Positions 46,405 through 56,031 of a stretch of 64,000 nt of DNA are shown in pieces (position 1 is the stretch's first letter; each line of letters opens with the position of its first letter). A program made the translations under genes and the position numbers. The notes beneath the pieces are model-generated. The model searched no databases. It saw only the letters and a list, made by a program, of their open reading frames with translations, and was not told the origin of the DNA. This stretch comes from Alphaproteobacteria bacterium (GTDB lineage: Bacteria > Pseudomonadota > Alphaproteobacteria > JAEUKQ01 > JAIBAD01), in assembly GCA_019695395.1 (NCBI GenBank), contig JAIBAD010000001.1:46846-110845 (forward strand), given 5' to 3'.

Positions 46405-47184
46405 TCAATTACCTTTTAACCAGTTTCGTAAAAAAGGTTTTAAAATAAACCCAGGTAATAATCTTGTTATTTTAACCATTATACTATTCAAAAAACCAAC
46501 CACATAAATTGTCCGCCGTTTTTTTAAAGCGCGTAATCCTTCAAGCGCAACTTTCTTTGCGCTATGCCCTTTTGATAAACGAGGGGGCATTTTTGCTCGT
46601 TGATGAAATTTAGTTTGGGTTAAACCTGGACATAAAGCCACAACATCAATTTTTTCACCTTTAAGTTCACTGGCCAAAGCTTCAACAAATTTTATAAGAT
46701 AGGTTTTTGTTGCTGGATAGCCAGCAAACCAAGGAAGAGAAAAAAAACCAGCAACACTTGATGTAAAAATAATACCTGCCCTTTTATTGGGATAGCGTTC
46801 TAAATAAAGACGCATGGCTGGCAATAAAGCATGAGTTAATAAAGTAGGTGCTATCATATTGACCTCAACCATCTCTTTAATTTTATCTCTGGAAATTGAG
46901 GTAAAATCACCTACCCAACCTAAACCCGCATTATTAATTAAAAGATCAATTTCCGCAATTTCTGCAGCTTTAATTACACTTTGGCGACCCTGATCTGTTG
47001 CAAGATTAGCAGGTAAAATAGCAACCGTTTTTCCTTCAAAACGTAATTCTGTTGCCAATGATTGTAAAGCTGCGGCATCTCGCCCAGTTAATAATAACTT
47101 TGTCGTTACAGGTAAAATCCGCGCAAAAGCAGCACCTATCCCACTGCTAGCGCCTGTAATCAAAGCACTTTCATAGTTTGACAT
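46405..47184 (-). CDS. Short-chain dehydrogenase/reductase
   Basis: A Rossmann-fold oxidoreductase of about 259 residues: ALITGASSGIGAAFA for cofactor binding, LINNAGLG, the catalytic serine in FTSSVAG and YPATK (YxxxK). A C-terminal extension after LCPGLTQTKFH is basic and hydrophobic (GFLNSIMVKITRLLPGF), suggesting membrane contact as in lipid-active members. A TTG at 47202 would add six residues; the ATG at 47184 follows AAGAGA. Substrate unknown. Confidence 0.85.
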   Translation of the reverse strand: MSNYESALITGASSGIGAAFARILPVTTKLLLTGRDAAALQSLATELRFEGKTVAILPANLATDQGRQSVIKAAEIAEIDLLINNAGLGWVGDFTSISRDKIKEMVEVNMIAPTLLTHALLPAMRLYLERYPNKRAGIIFTSSVAGFFSLPWFAGYPATKTYLIKFVEALASELKGEKIDVVALCPGLTQTKFHQRAKMPPRLSKGHSAKKVALEGLRALKKRRTIYVVGFLNSIMVKITRLLPGFILKPFLRNWLKGN

Positions 47185-47249
47185 AATTATTCTCTTGATC
47201 AAATATGCATGAAGATTATTTTATAAATGATTCAAAGACATAACATGAA

Positions 47250-48476
47250 ATGCAGAAAATACCAATGACAAATTTCTTAACACTAGATGATTTTGAACCC
47301 AATGATAAACAAGTTCTTGTTCGCGTAGATTTTAATGTCCCTATGCAAGATGGGAAAGTTACAGATACAACAAGAATTGAACGCAGCGCACTAACATTAT
47401 CCGAGCTTAAAAAACGCCAAGCCAAAATAATTCTTTTATCCCATTTTGGTAGACCTAATGGGCATATTGTACCAGATTTATCTTTGAAACCTATTTTACC
47501 AATTTTACAAAAAATTTATGGATCTTCTTCAGTTTTCTTTGCCAAGGATTGCATTGGTGCAGATGTAGTAGAACAAATTTCAAAACTCACCAATGGTCAA
47601 ATTTTACTTTTAGAAAATATTAGATTTTATAAAGAAGAAGAAATCAATGATTTATCTTTTGCTAAAAATCTTGCAAACTTAGCTCATATATATATCAATG
47701 ATGCTTTTTCTTGTGCGCATCGTGCCCATGCTTCTACAGAAGGTATTACTCATTTTCTGCCAGCTTATGCAGGTAGGCTTATGCAAACAGAACTTGAACA
47801 TCTTCATCAAATTTTAGATAATCCCAAACGCCCTTTAATTGCCATTATAGGGGGCGCAAAAATTTCTACAAAACTTGATCTTATTGCCAATCTTATGAAT
47901 AAAGTAGATTTTTTAGTTATTGGCGGCGCAATGGCGAATACATTTCTTTATGCCCAAGGGCATAATATTGGTACTTCTCTTTATGAAAAAGAAATGATTA
48001 CTACAGCTAAAACTATTTTAGCTCAATCACAAAAAAGCCAATGCAAAATTATTCTACCAAGTGATGTTGTGGTGGCAAATAATCTTAAAGATGGTCATAA
48101 CGCATCTATTATTTCTATTAATTCTATTCCCAATGATAAAATGATTCTTGATATTGGGCCACAAACTGTCCAAGACATTATCAAATTATTATCCCAAACT
48201 AAAAGTCTAGTTTGGAATGGACCATGTGGTGCTTTTGAATATCCACCTTTTGAAAAAGGAACCGAATATTTGTCCCAAGAAGTATCACAATTAACCCAAG
48301 CAAAAAAAATAATAAGCGTCGCCGGTGGGGGGGATACTGTAGCTGCATTAAGTATGTTTAACTTAAATGAAAAATTTACTTATGTTTCAACTGCAGGTGG
48401 AGCATTTTTAGAATGGCTCGAGGGTAAAAAATTACCTGGCATAGAAGCTTTATGCCAGCAAAAATTTCACACTTAA
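47250..48476 (+). CDS. pgk: Phosphoglycerate kinase
   Basis: Reversible transfer of phosphate between 1,3-bisphosphoglycerate and ADP. The 408-residue product has the signature VLVRVDFNVPM, HFGRPNG, IGGAKISTKLD, IIGGAMANTF and the ATP-binding VAGGGDTVAAL. The ATG at 47265 gives the N-terminus most like other Pgk proteins and may be the real start. gap and fba, its usual neighbours, are absent here. It ends in a 27-bp convergent overlap with the Yip1 gene. Confidence 0.96.
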   Translation: MQKIPMTNFLTLDDFEPNDKQVLVRVDFNVPMQDGKVTDTTRIERSALTLSELKKRQAKIILLSHFGRPNGHIVPDLSLKPILPILQKIYGSSSVFFAKDCIGADVVEQISKLTNGQILLLENIRFYKEEEINDLSFAKNLANLAHIYINDAFSCAHRAHASTEGITHFLPAYAGRLMQTELEHLHQILDNPKRPLIAIIGGAKISTKLDLIANLMNKVDFLVIGGAMANTFLYAQGHNIGTSLYEKEMITTAKTILAQSQKSQCKIILPSDVVVANNLKDGHNASIISINSIPNDKMILDIGPQTVQDIIKLLSQTKSLVWNGPCGAFEYPPFEKGTEYLSQEVSQLTQAKKIISVAGGGDTVAALSMFNLNEKFTYVSTAGGAFLEWLEGKKLPGIEALCQQKFHT

Positions 48477-49019
48477 ATCTAAAACGATTTCAATAATAAT
48501 ATCTGACAGAATAAGCGCAAAAATTCCCACACCAGGAAGTAATAAAGTTATAGATGTAATAATCCATAAACCTACCATACTTGCAATAGATAATACAGCC
48601 ATTAATAAACCTATAAAATTTTCTGGAACCCACCCACTTTGTAAAAGTAAAAAAAGAAGAAAAAACAAAACCATTTGGGGTAAAGTAAACCAATTATAAA
48701 CAACTATATAACTATTATAATATGCCAGATGTCCCATAAATCTAATAAGATAATAAGCAAATAAAGGAAAGGCAACCCATCCTATAATATAGGCTAAACC
48801 ATAAACTGTAACAAATTTTATATTAATTATTTCTAGATCATTTTTAGCTTGGTAAAAAGTAAAAATTATATAAAGAGGTAAAAGGGGTAAAGCCAAAAAA
48901 AATGATTTTTTAATACCTTTAAAACTGCTATCAAAATAAACTAACCCATATGGATCAAGATGAATGAGACGCCAAAATCCCTTCATAGCATTTATGATAT
49001 CACGCCAACTAATAAACAT
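48450..49019 (-). CDS. Yip1-family membrane protein
   Basis: A 189-residue protein with five or so hydrophobic segments and the Yip1 type layout: FWRLIHLDPYGLVYFDSSFKG at the start, YIIGWVAFPLFAYYLIRFMG in the middle and LGLGIFAL-like WIITSITLLLPGVGIFAL near the end. Function unknown. It overlaps the pgk 3' end. Confidence 0.7.
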   Translation of the reverse strand: MFISWRDIINAMKGFWRLIHLDPYGLVYFDSSFKGIKKSFFLALPLLPLYIIFTFYQAKNDLEIINIKFVTVYGLAYIIGWVAFPLFAYYLIRFMGHLAYYNSYIVVYNWFTLPQMVLFFLLFLLLQSGWVPENFIGLLMAVLSIASMVGLWIITSITLLLPGVGIFALILSDIIIEIVLDLSVKFLLA

Positions 49020-49066
49020 ACTCTAACCTAATCAATTTGTTATTCATACTCAAGCAATTGGATCTT

Positions 49067-49741
49067 TTAAAGATGCACTGTTAGTTGCTGAAGCCATGTA
49101 GATAAATTATCTGTTTTAAAATGAATGTGTGACTCAAACAAAGATTCTAAATCCTGTATTGGATTATCATGGACCCAAAGCGTCATCATACCCATAGATG
49201 CAGCAGGAGCCAAATTGTGGGGCATATCATCTATCATAACTGTTGTTTGAGGATTTAAATTATAAGTATCAATTATTTTTTGATAAGTTTGCTGCTGGGG
49301 CTTGGGTATATAATCTGCTGCAGCAATATCAAATATAATTTCAAAACAATGATTTATACCTAACCGTTCTAAAACACTTTGGGCATGAGTATAAGACCCA
49401 TTGGTAAAAATAAATTTACGTCCTGGTAATTTATCCAGTGCACATTGAAGAATAGAATCTATAGATAAATTACTATAATCTATATCATGAACATAAGACA
49501 GAAAATTATTTGGTATAATATTATGATGTTTCATTAACCCACTTAAAGATGTGCCGTAATCCTTAAAATATTTTTTTTGTAAATTATAAGCTGTTTCTTG
49601 AGATAAATTTAAAAAAATTTGGATAAAATCACATATTTTTTTGTCAATTTGGGCAAAAAGATTACAGTTCTTTGGATAAAGTGTATTATCTAAATCAAAG
49701 AGCCAATTTTCAATTGGTTTCGAATTTAATAAAATTGTCAT
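49067..49741 (-). CDS. HAD-family pyrimidine 5'-nucleotidase-like phosphatase
   Basis: A 224-residue haloacid dehalogenase hydrolase with the nucleophile motif WLFDLDNTLYP, the motif II FTNGSY, and the metal-binding MIDDMPHNLAPAA. The overall pattern resembles the YjjG/SDT1 group that dephosphorylates nucleotides. Divergent from ubiD. Confidence 0.85.
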   Translation of the reverse strand: MTILLNSKPIENWLFDLDNTLYPKNCNLFAQIDKKICDFIQIFLNLSQETAYNLQKKYFKDYGTSLSGLMKHHNIIPNNFLSYVHDIDYSNLSIDSILQCALDKLPGRKFIFTNGSYTHAQSVLERLGINHCFEIIFDIAAADYIPKPQQQTYQKIIDTYNLNPQTTVMIDDMPHNLAPAASMGMMTLWVHDNPIQDLESLFESHIHFKTDNLSTWLQQLTVHL

Positions 49742-49839
49742 TTTACATTAATCAAATAAAAATCATAAGGTTAATTTATCATATGTGTATTTATACAATA
49801 ATCTTGTCAAAAAGATAACTCTCTTTTAAGCTTTTAATT

Positions 49840-51348
49840 ATGGCCTATACATCATTACGTGATTTCATGGATAAACTTCGTTCTCAACACCAGCTTGTAA
49901 CAGTTGATGTACCAGTTAGTTGTTATTTAGAAATGACAGAAATTCAGACAAGATTGTTAGCAGAAAACGGACCTGCAGTTTTATTTACCCAACCTATAGA
50001 TCACCATAACACCCCCTGTTCCATCCCTGTCTTAGTTAATCTTTTTGGTACTATTGAACGTATAGCAACAGGATTGAATAGAGAACCCCATCAATTGAGA
50101 GAGATTGGTCAAACTTTAGCCTTTTTAAAGCAGCCAGAACCCCCAGAAAATTGGCGAGATTCTTTAAAGTATTTTCCTCTTCTTAAAACCATTATGGCAA
50201 TGAAACCAAAAACCGTCACCGAAGCCGCATGCCAGGAAATAGTTTTAAAAGGAAGCGATATTGATCTGACAAAATTGCCCATCCAAACTTGTTGGCCTGA
50301 TGAACCTGCACCTCTTATAACTTGGCCTCTTGTTGTAACCAAAGGACCCAGTCATTCAAAAGAAGATGATTATAATCTTGGTATCTATCGTATGCAGGTT
50401 ATTGGACGTGATCGCACTTTAATGAGATGGCTAAAACACCGGGGGGGAGCTAGCCATTTCCAAAAATGGCAAAATGAAAAAACTGAACCCTTACCCGTTG
50501 CAGCAGTTATTGGGGCTGATCCTGGGACAATTCTTGCGGCGGTTACACCAGTTCCGGAAACTTTATCTGAATATCAATTTGCAGGACTTTTGCGTAATAA
50601 AAAACTTGATCTTGTACCTTGCAAAACTATTCCCCTTAAAGTTCCAGCCCAAGCAGAAATTGTGCTTGAAGGCCATGTTTCCTTAGCATCCTTCGAAGAT
50701 GAAGGACCTTATGGTGATCACACAGGATATTATAATTCTGTTGAACAATTTCCTGTATTCACCATCAGTGCTATCACTATGCGATCAAAACCTATTTATC
50801 TTTCTACTTTCACCGGACGCCCCCCAGATGAGCCTTCTGTTTTAGGTGAAGCATTAAATGAAATATTTATCCCGTTACTTCAACAACAATTTCCAGAGAT
50901 TATTGACTTTTGGCTTCCACCTGAAGGGTGTTCTTATCGAATTGCAGTTGTATCTATCCGTAAAGCTTACGCGGGTCATGCCAAAAGAATTATGATGGGG
51001 ATTTGGTCTTATTTAAAACAATTTATTTATACAAAGTTTATTATTGTTGTAGATGATGATATTAATGTAAGAGATTGGAAAGATGTGATGTGGGCAATTT
51101 CTACCCGTATGGATCCTGTACGTGATATAACAACCATGACACATACCCCTATCGATTATCTTGATTTTGCCAGCCCCGAAAGTGGACTTGGTGGGAAAAT
51201 AGGGTTAGATGCCACAAACAAAATACATCCTGAAACTAACCGTATATGGGGAAAAAAGATTTATATGGCCCAGAATATTATTGAAACGGTCACAAAAAAA
51301 TGGGCAAGCTATAAATTACCAGGATCTGGTAATTCTATTTGGAAATAA
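49840..51348 (+). CDS. ubiD: UbiD-family decarboxylase (3-octaprenyl-4-hydroxybenzoate carboxy-lyase)
   Basis: A 502-residue prenyl-FMN-dependent decarboxylase, probably acting in ubiquinone synthesis. Recognisable regions are [14 protein letters not shown], the [14 protein letters not shown] acid region, [16 protein letters not shown] and [17 protein letters not shown]. The prenyl-transfer partner ubiX that makes its cofactor is not in the window. pmbA follows after 21 bp. Confidence 0.93.
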   Translation: MAYTSLRDFMDKLRSQHQLVTVDVPVSCYLEMTEIQTRLLAENGPAVLFTQPIDHHNTPCSIPVLVNLFGTIERIATGLNREPHQLREIGQTLAFLKQPEPPENWRDSLKYFPLLKTIMAMKPKTVTEAACQEIVLKGSDIDLTKLPIQTCWPDEPAPLITWPLVVTKGPSHSKEDDYNLGIYRMQVIGRDRTLMRWLKHRGGASHFQKWQNEKTEPLPVAAVIGADPGTILAAVTPVPETLSEYQFAGLLRNKKLDLVPCKTIPLKVPAQAEIVLEGHVSLASFEDEGPYGDHTGYYNSVEQFPVFTISAITMRSKPIYLSTFTGRPPDEPSVLGEALNEIFIPLLQQQFPEIIDFWLPPEGCSYRIAVVSIRKAYAGHAKRIMMGIWSYLKQFIYTKFIIVVDDDINVRDWKDVMWAISTRMDPVRDITTMTHTPIDYLDFASPESGLGGKIGLDATNKIHPETNRIWGKKIYMAQNIIETVTKKWASYKLPGSGNSIWK

Positions 51349-51369
51349 TTTTAATTAAGAGTACACACC

Positions 51370-52704
51370 ATGACTAATCGTTCGGATATTTTATTAGATT
51401 TAATTAAAGAAACAAAGAAACATGGGGCGGATCATGTAGATACTTTGCTTATTGATACGACCGCCCTTAATTATAGTCAAAGATTAGGTCAACAAGAACA
51501 ACTAGAAAGATCAGAAAGCAATGAAATTGGTCTAAGAGTATTTATTGGCAAAAAACAATCTATTGTTTCAAGTACAGATTTTTCTTCATCTTCTTTGAAA
51601 AATTTAATTGATCGTGCAATATCAATGGCCAAATCTGTACCAGATGATCCGTTTTCTAGAATTGCCAATCTAGATGAAATAACGTCATCCGTGCCAGATT
51701 TACAGATTTATGATCCTGATGAACCTTCAATAGAAGATCTTATACAAAAAGCAAATGAGTTTGAAAATGCTGCCCGTTCTGTTCCTGGAATAACAAATTC
51801 TGAAGGGGCTAATGCAGCATGGCAAAAAACAGAAATTTATCAAGCTACCAGCAATAATTTTATGAATTCTTACAAAACCACACGTCATTATTTTGGTGGA
51901 TCTGTAATTGCCCAAAGTGATCAGGGTATGGAAAGAGATTATGAATTTTCTTCTGCTATTTATGCCAAAGATTTGGCAAACCCAAGTTTAATAGGACAAT
52001 TAGCAGGTGAAAAAACTGTTAAAAGATTAAATCCAAAAAAACCACAAACCACAAAATTACCAGTTGTTTTTCATCCTCGTGAAGGACGACAATTATTAGG
52101 ACATTTTGCGTCAGCAATTAATGGGGCTGCTATTTCTTTAGGAACCAGTTTTTTAAAAGATAAAATGGGTCAATCTGTTTTCCCAAAAACAATTACTATC
52201 ATTGATGATCCCCATAGAATTAAAGGGTTACGTTCTGTCCCCTTTGATTCTGAAGGTATTGCTGCAAAAAAAACATCAATAATTGACCAAGGAATTTTGA
52301 CAACATGGCTGCTAGATCTTAACACTGCGCAAAAACTTAATCTTAAAAGTACAGGTCATGCGAAACGTGGACCTTCATCCCTTCCCCATCCTTCTGCAAG
52401 CAATCTTTATATCGCACCAGATACATTATCGGTTACAGATTTGCTAAAAGATATTAAAGAAGGATTATATGTGACAGATTTAATTGGCCATGGGATTAAT
52501 TTAGTGACAGGGGATTACAGTATTGGTGCTGTTGGGTTTTGGATTAAAGATGGCATTATAACCTATCCTGTTAGCGAATTAACGATCGCAAGCAATTTAA
52601 AAGACATGTTTGCAAATTTGACCGTTGCTAATGATTTGGAATTTCAATATGGCATTGATGTTCCAACCTTACGAATTGAATCGATGACCATCGCTGGACA
52701 ATAA
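51370..52704 (+). CDS. pmbA: PmbA (TldE) metalloprotease-like subunit
   Basis: A 444-residue TldD/PmbA family protein, partner of TldD in peptide maturation and CcdA degradation in other bacteria. Visible: LDTTALNYSQRL, SNEIGLRVFIGKKQ, VVFHPREGRQLLGHFASA, DDPHRIKGLRSVPFDSEGI and the C-terminal GHGINLVTGDYSIGAVGFWI. The HExxxH metal site of TldD is absent, as expected of PmbA. A tldD gene is not in the window. Confidence 0.9.
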   Translation: MTNRSDILLDLIKETKKHGADHVDTLLIDTTALNYSQRLGQQEQLERSESNEIGLRVFIGKKQSIVSSTDFSSSSLKNLIDRAISMAKSVPDDPFSRIANLDEITSSVPDLQIYDPDEPSIEDLIQKANEFENAARSVPGITNSEGANAAWQKTEIYQATSNNFMNSYKTTRHYFGGSVIAQSDQGMERDYEFSSAIYAKDLANPSLIGQLAGEKTVKRLNPKKPQTTKLPVVFHPREGRQLLGHFASAINGAAISLGTSFLKDKMGQSVFPKTITIIDDPHRIKGLRSVPFDSEGIAAKKTSIIDQGILTTWLLDLNTAQKLNLKSTGHAKRGPSSLPHPSASNLYIAPDTLSVTDLLKDIKEGLYVTDLIGHGINLVTGDYSIGAVGFWIKDGIITYPVSELTIASNLKDMFANLTVANDLEFQYGIDVPTLRIESMTIAGQ

Positions 52705-52794
52705 AACTATGCCTATTAGTAGCCAGGTACACCGTACAACACAGTACCTATCAGTTTAGCATGGAGCGATAAGGCTTTTATTAGGAAACTTTGA

Positions 52795-52914
52795 TTATCT
52801 ACGCTCGGTAGTACTTTTAATTGTCTGCTGCTCTACAGTTAAAGCTTCTTGGGTGAAAGTTAATGTCACTAATAAAGCAATTATTAAAGCTGCAATTAAT
52901 GAAATTTTTTTCAT
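52795..52914 (-). CDS. Predicted exported peptide of 39 residues
   Basis: The ATG at 52914 has an AAGGGG site seven bases upstream. The product is a basic start (MKKI), a hydrophobic core of about 16 residues and a polar tail rich in Thr, Gln and Arg. It is a membrane-anchored or exported small peptide with no known family. The pmbA stop is about 90 bp away, and a short inverted repeat (AGGTAC/GTACCT) lies between. Confidence 0.5.
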   Translation of the reverse strand: MKKISLIAALIIALLVTLTFTQEALTVEQQTIKSTTERR

Positions 52915-52993
52915 AATATTCCCCTTGATTTATAATCTTAAACTAATTTTATAGTTATCGATAAAACTATGTTTATATTATAAATTAAATTAA

Positions 52994-53482
52994 TTATTTA
53001 TATTTTGTCAATAAATTATACATATATGTTGTTAAGCCCATAGATAGAATTACCGAGCTTGCAAAAAAATAAATGCCAATATTTAATTGGGTCGAAATAA
53101 AGAAATTACCCTGCAAACTAATCATAACAAAAGCAACAATCATCACATCTAGCATAGACCATTTGCCAATTATCATTAAATAATGAACAAGCTTTTTACG
53201 CCATGATTGTCCATGATGTGGAAGAAAATAAAGTCCAGCCAATAAAATTATTTTGCTATAAGGTACAATAACAGAAAAAAGTAAAATAATTATACCAATA
53301 ATATAATGTTGATGAACAATTAAAATAATAAAAGTTGATAAAATTGAATGGGATTTTGTAAAAAAAGAAAATTGTGTAATTGTTAACGCAGGCAAAATTA
53401 AACCAGTTGTTAAGCAAACAAATGTCAGAAGGAAAAGTAAAAGTAATAATATATTTTTATAATTCTTTTTTATAACAACCAT
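52994..53482 (-). CDS. PqiA-like integral membrane protein
   Basis: A 162-residue protein of four membrane segments, with the PqiA-domain features SVIVPYSKIILL and WSMLDVMIVAFVMISL. It is a single-domain form of about half the length of E. coli PqiA. PqiA family proteins work with MCE proteins (PqiB) in lipid transport; no such gene is adjacent. It is downstream of the F0 operon on the same strand with a 52-bp gap. Confidence 0.75.
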   Translation of the reverse strand: MVVIKKNYKNILLLLLFLLTFVCLTTGLILPALTITQFSFFTKSHSILSTFIILIVHQHYIIGIIILLFSVIVPYSKIILLAGLYFLPHHGQSWRKKLVHYLMIIGKWSMLDVMIVAFVMISLQGNFFISTQLNIGIYFFASSVILSMGLTTYMYNLLTKYK

Positions 53483-53534
53483 CGTTTGTTTGCTATAAAT
53501 TATTTATATAAAATTAATTCTAAATAAAGAATTA

Positions 53535-54050
53535 TCAAGAAACAAGATAACGATCTAAATCTTTTATCGATTGATCAATAAATGATTTTTGTTGGGCAGA
53601 GGTTAATTGACCCCGCAAAAATTCGGATGCCACATTAATTGCACTCTTTGATATATGATCCGATATGTTTTGGGTGGCTTCTTTTTCAGCTAAAGAAATT
53701 TTTTCTAGAAATGCTTTTTCCCGTCTTTTAAAATTTATATCAAGATTGGCAAGTGCATCTTCATGTAATTTTTTTGCTTCAAAATTTGCATGTTCATTAA
53801 TTTCTTGGATAAGTTTTTGTGCCTCTTGACTTTGCTCGGTATATTTTTGCAAAAGATTTTGCGCTTCAAGATGCAATTTTTCTGCCTGATCAAGTTGGGT
53901 TTTAATTTTTACACTATATTCATCCAAAAATTGTGAAATAAATCCAACAATTTTTTTACCAGCTAAAACAATGAAAATAACAAAAGCTATGGCAACCCAA
54001 ATGGCAGGATCTGAACTCCAATGTTCAACAACATGATGGCTTGTTTCCAT
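53535..54050 (-). CDS. atpF: ATP synthase F0 subunit b
   Basis: Peripheral stalk subunit: one N-terminal membrane segment (WVAIAFVIFIVLAGKKIVGFI) then a long charged coiled coil; 171 residues. It is the last gene of the F0 cluster, starting five bases after b'. Alphaproteobacteria encode the b and b' chains separately. Confidence 0.92.
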   Translation of the reverse strand: METSHHVVEHWSSDPAIWVAIAFVIFIVLAGKKIVGFISQFLDEYSVKIKTQLDQAEKLHLEAQNLLQKYTEQSQEAQKLIQEINEHANFEAKKLHEDALANLDINFKRREKAFLEKISLAEKEATQNISDHISKSAINVASEFLRGQLTSAQQKSFIDQSIKDLDRYLVS

Positions 54051-54055
54051 TTATT

Positions 54056-54541
54056 TTACCTTTGCATAACCTTATTAACTATTTTGTTAATATCTTCTTT
54101 TCCTGGTTGAATATCCGATAATTTTTTAATCAAATGTCCGGCAATTTCTTGTGTGACTTCAGGCAAAGTTTGTTCTAGCTTTTGTCTGGCAGCTGCAATA
54201 CGTTTTTCTGCTTCCAAAGTTTTTTGTTCAAAAACTTTTTTAAATTCAACCTCTTTTTGTTTAATATGGTCGGCAATTTCGTCTTGAGCTTTACGTATTT
54301 TTTGTTGAGCGTTAAAACGCGCTTCTTTCATGGCTTGTTCATAAGCTTGAAGGACATTTTCTGCTTCATTTCTTAGATTTTCTGCTTTTCTTAAATCATC
54401 TGCAATTTTTGTTGCGCGCGTTTCAAGAATAGTCCCAACCCGAGGCATAACCAGTTTTGAAATTAACCAGTACAGTCCCATAAAGGCAATGATTAGCCAA
54501 ATAATTTGTGAACTAAAATGTTCTGGATTAAGCTGTGGCAT
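54056..54541 (-). CDS. atpF': ATP synthase F0 subunit b'
   Basis: Second peripheral stalk subunit of 161 residues, beginning MPQLNPEHFSSQIIWLIIAF with LYWLISKLVMPRV, typical of b' proteins of alphaproteobacteria. A long coiled coil with ARFNAQQKIRKAQDEI follows. Lies between atpE and b. Confidence 0.92.
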   Translation of the reverse strand: MPQLNPEHFSSQIIWLIIAFMGLYWLISKLVMPRVGTILETRATKIADDLRKAENLRNEAENVLQAYEQAMKEARFNAQQKIRKAQDEIADHIKQKEVEFKKVFEQKTLEAEKRIAAARQKLEQTLPEVTQEIAGHLIKKLSDIQPGKEDINKIVNKVMQR

Positions 54542-54570
54542 TTATAAATACCCAAAAACTAAGCCAAAAA

Positions 54571-54798
54571 TTACGACGCAAAAACTAAGTAGAAAGAAAT
54601 AACAATAGCAAAAAGACCCAAAGCTTCTGTTAACGCAACACCAAGAATTAATTTGGTGAAAAGTTTTGCTTCAACCGCAGGATTCCGAAAAGCGCCCGCA
54701 AAATAATTACCAAAAATTAATCCTAAACCAATAGCAGCACCCCCAGCAGCAATAGCAGAAATACCTGCAGCAATAAGTTTAGCTGATCCAATATCCAT
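54571..54798 (-). CDS. atpE: ATP synthase F0 subunit c
   Basis: Proteolipid ring subunit, 75 residues, two membrane helices with a polar loop RNPAVEA (38-44) and the proton-carrying Glu58 in LTEALGLFA. The glycine-rich first helix (AAGGAAIGLGLIFG) is usual. Nothing in the binding region obviously indicates sodium use. Confidence 0.96.
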   Translation of the reverse strand: MDIGSAKLIAAGISAIAAGGAAIGLGLIFGNYFAGAFRNPAVEAKLFTKLILGVALTEALGLFAIVISFYLVFAS

Positions 54799-54846
54799 AA
54801 TTTTATCCCTTCTGTTTAAGTTTGATCATATTAAGATTATTATCCG

Positions 54847-55590
54847 TCAATGATGTAAATGTATAGCATCATTGAGATAAATGCAGGTTAAAATAGTAAA
54901 TACATATGCCTGCAAAATTGCAATACCAACTTCCAAAGTGGTTAACCCTACAATAAATAATAAAGGTGCCCATCCCCAAAAAATTCCCAGCATTACAACA
55001 AAGCCACCAAAAACCTTAAGCATCATATGGCCAGCCATCATATTAGCAAAAAGACGCAACGATAAACTAATAGGTCTGGTAAAATAAGAAAGTATCTCAA
55101 TAGGTACAAGCAAAATTAATAAAACAAAAGGCACACCTTTGGGAACAAAAAAGCCAAGAAAACTAAATCCATGACGAATAATACCAATAAGTGTTACCCC
55201 CATAAAAATAGCCATAGCCAAAGAAAACGTTACAATAATATGACTGGTGACCGTAAAAGAAAAAGGGATCATCCCAAGTAAATTACAAAAAAGAATGAAC
55301 ATAAAAAGTGTAAAAATAAATGGAAAATAACGTAACCCTTCGGTACCAATATTTTCACGAATCATAGATGCTATAAATTCATAACTTAATTCAACCATAG
55401 ATTGCCAACGCCCTGGTATTAATTGGCGTTTACGTGTCCCAATTAAAAGAAAAATAAGAATAGTAACAACAGCTATCACCATCCAAAGAGATGAATTTGT
55501 AAAAGAAACATCAAAATTACCAATTTTCATATCCACTATTTTGTGGATTTCAAATTGTGCCATTGGGCTATGTCCGCTACCTTGTGCCAT
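54847..55590 (-). CDS. atpB: ATP synthase F0 subunit a
   Basis: Proton-channel subunit of 247 residues with about five membrane helices. The essential arginine is in SLSLRLFANMMAGH; EILSYFTRPISLS and LEVGIAILQAYVFTIL are the other conserved parts. Between atpI and atpE. Confidence 0.96.
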   Translation of the reverse strand: MAQGSGHSPMAQFEIHKIVDMKIGNFDVSFTNSSLWMVIAVVTILIFLLIGTRKRQLIPGRWQSMVELSYEFIASMIRENIGTEGLRYFPFIFTLFMFILFCNLLGMIPFSFTVTSHIIVTFSLAMAIFMGVTLIGIIRHGFSFLGFFVPKGVPFVLLILLVPIEILSYFTRPISLSLRLFANMMAGHMMLKVFGGFVVMLGIFWGWAPLLFIVGLTTLEVGIAILQAYVFTILTCIYLNDAIHLHH

Positions 55591-55616
55591 GTTTCAACTA
55601 TAAGCTTTCTAAAAAA

Positions 55617-55940
55617 TTATTTTCTGTCCTGACCGTCAGACTGTCCACCTAAAACTTTTACTATATTTATCATACCCGCAAAAAAACCCAAGATAAAAAA
55701 TAAAATCATTAACCAAGGTTTTGTCCCCAACCAATCATCTAAAAACCACCCTAAAGCACCCCCAACAATAAGTCCAGCCACCAATTCTATAGCAAAACGA
55801 AGAGCAAGAGCCATAGAAGAACCCAACCCAGGTAAAGATTCAGGTTGTTGATTCGGATCAGATAAATCTTTTTGCTGCCGACGAGCTTGATTAAGTTTCT
55901 TTTTTAAAAGATTAAGCTCTAATTTTTCTTGGTCACGCAT
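55617..55940 (-). CDS. atpI: ATP synthase assembly protein AtpI
   Basis: A 107-residue protein with a charged N-terminus, then two hydrophobic segments (FAIELVAGLIVGGALGWFL; PWLMILFFILGFFAGMINIV), matching AtpI, which helps assemble the c ring. First gene of the F0 operon, with a probable promoter just upstream. Confidence 0.9.
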   Translation of the reverse strand: MRDQEKLELNLLKKKLNQARRQQKDLSDPNQQPESLPGLGSSMALALRFAIELVAGLIVGGALGWFLDDWLGTKPWLMILFFILGFFAGMINIVKVLGGQSDGQDRK

Positions 55941-55972
55941 ATTAATCTATCAAGTTATCATATTCAGCTGGC

Positions 55973-56002
55973 ACCATAAGGATAAGGATACCACCCTGTC
56001 AA
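55973..56002 (-). promoter_or_regulatory. Likely promoter of the F0 operon
   Basis: On the minus strand TTGACA (56002-55997), an 18-base spacer and TATGGT (55978-55973), 33 bp before the atpI start. The spacer and -10 contain a direct CCTTATCCTTAT repeat. Confidence 0.5.
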
Positions 56003-56031
56003 GATCAAACCGAAAATTATATCTTATAAAA

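Noticed and set aside
52725..52749. Inverted repeat AGGTAC/GTACCT after pmbA
   Set aside because: Six bp with a 13-base loop and no T run; too weak to call a terminator or RNA gene.
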